From a virus: 22,413 nucleotides of DNA. Made by a program: the position numbers and the translations under genes. The notes beneath the pieces were generated by a model. The model did no database searches. It saw nothing but the letters and a program-made list of their open reading frames with translations, and was not told where the DNA came from. Shown here in pieces: positions 19,893-22,413 of the stretch. Within the stretch, counting starts at the first letter, position 1; the number at the start of each line of letters is the position of its first letter. The stretch covers positions 1 to 22,413 of IMG/VR virus record IMGVR_UViG_3300025151_005920; one strand, written 5' to 3'.

Positions 19893-21210
19893 AGGCATAG
19901 TAATCTTCGGAGCAACGGGAGACCTTTGTAAGAAGAAACTTATTCCAGCACTTTATAAACTCTGGCAGAAAGAACTTCTACCAGACAATTTTTTAATTAT
20001 GGGTTCTGCTAGAAGAGAACCAACAACTGAAGATTGGAAGAAGTCATTGGGAGACTATCCTGATGATTTTTTGCACCATCTAGACTATCAATCTGCTGAC
20101 TTGTCTATGGTAGAAACACTTAGACATCTACCAGATTACATTGATGATATGACTTACTTCTTATCTGTTCCTCCTGAGAGATACGAAAATGCCATCACCA
20201 ACCTCAAAGAAGCAGGATGTCTCGATGACCCAGAAAGATCCCGTGTGGTTATTGAAAAACCCTTTGGGCACGATTATAAATCTGCTGATCATCTATCAGC
20301 TGTGGTTACTAGACATCTACGCGAAAAACAAGTCTATCGCATTGATCATTATCTCGGTAAAGATACTGTTAATAATATCCTTGCCACCCGTTTTAGCAAT
20401 ATTCTACTGGAACCACTTTGGAACAGGCAGTACATAGAGGAAATTCAAATCTTTGCAACTGAAACTATCGGTTGTGAAGGTCGCTCCCAATATTATGAAA
20501 CTGCTGGTGCAGTTAGAGATATGCTGCAAAATCATGTTCTACAGGTTTTGGCATTGATTGCAATGGAACCACCTTGCAGAATGGATGCAAAGGAGGTTCG
20601 TCGTGAGAAAACAAAAGTTCTTGCTGCTACTCGTTTAGGGGGGGATATTATCCTTGGACAATACGAAGGTTACAAATCTGAAGAGGGCGTTGATCCTCGT
20701 AGTCACACTCCTACCTATGTTGCTGGTACTCTATTCGTCGATAACTGGCGTTGGGAGGGAGTTCCTTTTCGTGTCATGACTGGTAAGAACATGCCCTATG
20801 GGTGTGTTGAAGTTGTAATTAAACTTAAAGTTCCATCATTAAAATTATATGAGGGGGAAGTCAACGACCGTATTGTTATTCGTCTTCAACCCAACCCTCA
20901 TTTGGATATTCGCATGGACATTAAGTCCCCTGGTCTTGGTAATGCTCTTGAACTTGCCACTCTTACCCATAACTATCCTCAAGACAGAGCAATCGATGGA
21001 TACGAAAAACTTCTTTACGACGCCATAAATGGTGATCAATCTCATTTTGTTCATTCTGAAGAAGTGATGGAATCCTGGAGGATTGTCGAAGATCTTTTGT
21101 GTACTGGTGAGAAGTGCCCTATTCGCACTGTTCCATATCTTTATCTTCCTGGAACTTGGGGTCCACAACACAAAACAGAATTTATTACTAATTGGGATTA
21201 TCCAGCATGA
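19843..21210 (+). CDS. zwf: glucose-6-phosphate 1-dehydrogenase
   Basis: A 455-aa enzyme that oxidises glucose-6-phosphate to 6-phosphogluconolactone, the first step of the oxidative pentose phosphate pathway. IFGATGDLCKKKLIPALY (about 21-38) is the NADP-binding region, VIEKPFGHD (136-144) and the active-site RIDHYLGK (166-173) are present; the residue after it is Asp where Glu is common. It is somewhat shorter than usual (about 490-510). ATG 19843 has AGAGGTGA at 19833-19840; ATG 19870 or 19876 (MEPLTKG) are alternatives without a good site. It overlaps the 43-aa gene by 50 nt. Redox regulation by host OpcA is possible but unseen. Confidence 0.95.
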   Translation: MYTTIQTTTMEMEPLTKGIVIFGATGDLCKKKLIPALYKLWQKELLPDNFLIMGSARREPTTEDWKKSLGDYPDDFLHHLDYQSADLSMVETLRHLPDYIDDMTYFLSVPPERYENAITNLKEAGCLDDPERSRVVIEKPFGHDYKSADHLSAVVTRHLREKQVYRIDHYLGKDTVNNILATRFSNILLEPLWNRQYIEEIQIFATETIGCEGRSQYYETAGAVRDMLQNHVLQVLALIAMEPPCRMDAKEVRREKTKVLAATRLGGDIILGQYEGYKSEEGVDPRSHTPTYVAGTLFVDNWRWEGVPFRVMTGKNMPYGCVEVVIKLKVPSLKLYEGEVNDRIVIRLQPNPHLDIRMDIKSPGLGNALELATLTHNYPQDRAIDGYEKLLYDAINGDQSHFVHSEEVMESWRIVEDLLCTGEKCPIRTVPYLYLPGTWGPQHKTEFITNWDYPA

Positions 21211-21293
21211 CATCTGCATTGTTTGTATTTGCTTTCATTTTGTTGCTAATTTCTGCCATGGAAGTAACATGGCCTGTAAGACGCCGTAAGTAA
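21207..21293 (+). CDS. 28-aa membrane microprotein
   Basis: ATG 21207 overlaps the zwf stop (ATGA). MTSALFVFAFILLLISAMEV is a single hydrophobic helix, then TWPVRRRK gives a positive end, which would orient that end to the cytoplasm. Not recognised. The short size lowers confidence, but the coupling and the helix suggest a real gene. Confidence 0.5.
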   Translation: MTSALFVFAFILLLISAMEVTWPVRRRK

Positions 21294-21294
21294 A

Positions 21295-21540
21295 ATGGAT
21301 GACAAGGAAAAGGAAAAGGAAAAACAAAAACGAATAGAGCAGATCAGTAAGCATCTTCATCCTCACGATGATGAGCCTGATCCTACTGCTCATATGGGGA
21401 ACTATAACTTCCCTCAAATGCTTTTTGCTTTCTGCGTCGGATTCTGTACTATGTTTGTCTTAGCAGTAGATGAGATAAACGATTTTAAAGGTTGTCCTTT
21501 CCCCGAGTATTTCGATGAACCACGTTCAACTGTTCGTTAG
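21295..21540 (+). CDS. 81-aa single-pass membrane protein
   Basis: Not recognised. A very charged start (MDDKEKEKEKQKRIEQISKH), an acidic His/Pro segment (LHPHDDEPDPTAHMG), then a hydrophobic helix at about 42-58 (MLFAFCVGFCTMFVLAV) with two cysteines, and a short polar end. No Shine-Dalgarno; the start is one base after the previous stop, so coupling is likely. Confidence 0.6.
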   Translation: MDDKEKEKEKQKRIEQISKHLHPHDDEPDPTAHMGNYNFPQMLFAFCVGFCTMFVLAVDEINDFKGCPFPEYFDEPRSTVR

Positions 21541-21547
21541 GTCTGTT

Positions 21548-21673
21548 ATGCAAACCCCATGGTGCCTCGGCGTCATGGGATTCTTTCTTGTGTTTGTTCC
21601 CATCATAGGAATGCACCTTGTCCATAAATATGGATGGGAACACTGGGAACCTTTCAATAGGAGTCACAAATGA
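21548..21673 (+). CDS. 41-aa membrane microprotein
   Basis: MQTPWCLGVMGFFLVFVPII is mostly hydrophobic, followed by GMHLVHKYGWEHWEPFNRSH, an aromatic, His-rich tail. An in-frame ATG at 21515 would add 11 residues and overlap the gene before. The TGA overlaps the next ATG by four bases. The GGAG at 21659-21662 serves the next gene. Not recognised. Confidence 0.55.
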   Translation: MQTPWCLGVMGFFLVFVPIIGMHLVHKYGWEHWEPFNRSHK

Positions 21674-21879
21674 ACCCAATTATTTTAATCGGTTGCTTTA
21701 CACCGCTTGTTTTAATTTTCATAATAATGAAACTTGCTGTTTGGATTTCTGCCGTTAATGCTGAGACGGATTATGTCAGACAAGAACCTCTACGAAAACG
21801 AGGACCCTTTGTGGAGAATGCATATGCAGACGTTGATGCTGAGGAAGAGGAATATGGAGATCGCACAGACTATAGATAA
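21670..21879 (+). CDS. 69-aa single-pass membrane protein
   Basis: MNPIILIGCFTPLVLIFIIM then KLAVWIS forms a long membrane helix, followed by a polar tail (NAETDYVRQEPLRKRGPF) and an acidic end (DVDAEEEEYGDRTDYR). GGAG at 21659-21662 is a fair Shine-Dalgarno. Its last 107 nt overlap the next gene in another frame. Not recognised. Confidence 0.6.
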   Translation: MNPIILIGCFTPLVLIFIIMKLAVWISAVNAETDYVRQEPLRKRGPFVENAYADVDAEEEEYGDRTDYR

Positions 21880-22000
21880 AGCCCTAGAGGAACACTATTC
21901 TGAACTTGGTTTAGAAGTTCCTAATTGGAAAAGACAGAAAGATCCGGATTGGTGGATAGATTACCTAGATAGTTTAGGTATTGATTCTGATAATCCATGA
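21773..22000 (+). CDS. hypothetical protein (75 aa), start uncertain
   Basis: From ATG 21773 the product reads MSDKNLYENEDPLWRMHMQT and goes on into a charged helix (LRKRNMEIAQTIDKALEEHY) and a Trp-rich end (KDPDWWIDYLDSLG). It overlaps the gene before by 107 nt. A shorter form from ATG 21854 (48 aa, MEIAQTID) has the better Shine-Dalgarno, GGAAGAGG just upstream. The Trp-rich end is outside the overlap and looks clearly coding. Function unknown. Confidence 0.6.
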   Translation: MSDKNLYENEDPLWRMHMQTLMLRKRNMEIAQTIDKALEEHYSELGLEVPNWKRQKDPDWWIDYLDSLGIDSDNP

Positions 22001-22167
22001 ACTTTGAATTAACGATGGAAGATTTTACCATCATTCAAAATGCTCTTCACTACTATAAAAAAGTAGAGAAGTATCCAAATTTTGCTCATTACGATGAGAA
22101 AAGAATTAATAAATTGCGCGACAAGTTGGCATATCAGATGATTCCTAGTAGGAATAGTAAAAGATGA
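21997..22167 (+). CDS. hypothetical protein (56 aa)
   Basis: ATG 21997 overlaps the previous stop (ATGA). MNFELTMEDFTIIQNALHYY then KKVEKYPNFAHYDEKRINKL reads as two or three short helices, basic, no cysteine, no membrane segment. Small helical proteins with this look are frequent in T4-like cyanophages. Not recognised. Confidence 0.65.
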   Translation: MNFELTMEDFTIIQNALHYYKKVEKYPNFAHYDEKRINKLRDKLAYQMIPSRNSKR

Positions 22168-22310
22168 ATTTACTTTTACGACCTCTTGCTGATGTAAATG
22201 ATGTAACTTGGAGTATTGTCATTTCCTTGCTAATACTTCTTGCTGGAGTTGGTTACTACATATATACAATTATGAAACTTGCTTTTGCGGAGTTGGAGGA
22301 CGATGAGTGA
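22164..22310 (+). CDS. 48-aa single-pass membrane protein
   Basis: ATG 22164 overlaps the previous TGA by four bases. MNLLLRPLADVNDVTW leads to a strong helix, SIVISLLILLAGVGYYIYTI, and ends MKLAFAELEDDE. The end carries the GGAGGA that serves the next gene. Not recognised. Confidence 0.6.
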   Translation: MNLLLRPLADVNDVTWSIVISLLILLAGVGYYIYTIMKLAFAELEDDE

Positions 22311-22413
22311 TCTAACAAATAAAGATGCAGAACAAGACTCTAAACTTGCTGTATTAGAAAGCAAGATTGAAAGTTTTCGTGAAAGAATTTATGCTCTTGA
22401 AGCGGAAACAAAA
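22303..22413 (+). CDS. coiled-coil protein, 5' part only (runs off the window)
   Basis: ATG 22303 overlaps the previous stop by 8 nt and follows GGAGG at 22295-22299. The 37 visible residues, MSDLTNKDAEQDSKLAVLES then KIESFRERIYALEAETK, have leucine/isoleucine heptads like a coiled coil. Truncated by the window edge, so neither family nor length can be judged. The preceding membrane gene plus a coiled-coil gene could be a pair acting at the membrane, which is only a guess. Confidence 0.6.
   Translation, partial: MSDLTNKDAEQDSKLAVLESKIESFRERIYALEAETK

Overview
The window looks like part of the genome of a T4-like marine cyanophage (a myovirus infecting Synechococcus or Prochlorococcus). The main evidence is a set of photosynthesis and carbon-metabolism genes on one strand of an AT-rich, tightly packed genome: two high-light-inducible (hli) genes, a [2Fe-2S] ferredoxin, a secreted plastocyanin, a plastoquinol terminal oxidase, 6-phosphogluconate dehydrogenase and glucose-6-phosphate dehydrogenase. 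They sit among many tiny phage-type ORFs that overlap by 1-8 nt. A tRNA-Met(CAT) gene, apparently the end of a tRNA cluster, opens the window. No hallmark virion or replication gene is present, so the assignment rests on gene content and style.

Layout. (1) 1-1504: tRNA gene(s), a consensus promoter, two small unknown genes, a Nudix hydrolase like GDP-mannose mannosyl hydrolase, a small coiled-coil protein, and an intergenic RNA-like region with repeated hairpins ending in a strong terminator. (2) 1526-12224: a long co-directional sugar operon. It holds a mannose-6-P isomerase-type cupin, gmd, a sugar C-methyltransferase, fcl, a sulfotransferase, a GT-B glycosyltransferase, an FkbM methyltransferase, a GT-A enzyme, an HtrL/YibB-like enzyme, GT4, GT11 (alpha-1,2-fucosyltransferase), GT6 (ABO-like) and GT25. 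(3) 12225-12808: a promoter-dense, hairpin-rich leader, a small secreted beta-barrel-like protein and a terminator. (4) 12810-14573: small proteins, a cupin-like protein, hli, petF, a 49-aa protein, a second hli and a 42-aa membrane protein, ending at a terminator that is interleaved with the next promoter. (5) 14609-17596: a candidate envelope or lysis block with a tail-lysozyme-type muramidase, a secreted HExxH protein, a one-TM protein, a hydrophobic holin-like protein and unknowns. (6) 17620-21210: petE, PTOX, a 55-aa protein, gnd, a 43-aa membrane protein and zwf. (7) 21207-22413: a run of seven microproteins, several with one membrane segment; the last runs off the end.

How the genes may work together. 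gmd and fcl would convert host GDP-mannose to GDP-L-fucose. The GT11 enzyme could transfer fucose and the adjacent GT6 enzyme could cap it; the C-methyltransferase, sulfotransferase and FkbM enzyme would decorate the glycan. This is inferred from families and gene order. In the second half, Hli proteins, ferredoxin, plastocyanin and PTOX would maintain or divert photosynthetic electron flow, while Zwf and Gnd push carbon through the oxidative pentose phosphate pathway to give NADPH and pentose for phage DNA synthesis, as is established for cyanophage auxiliary metabolic genes.

All supported genes are on the + strand. No gene-free stretch exceeds about 155 bases. No CRISPR array, insertion sequence or integrase was seen.
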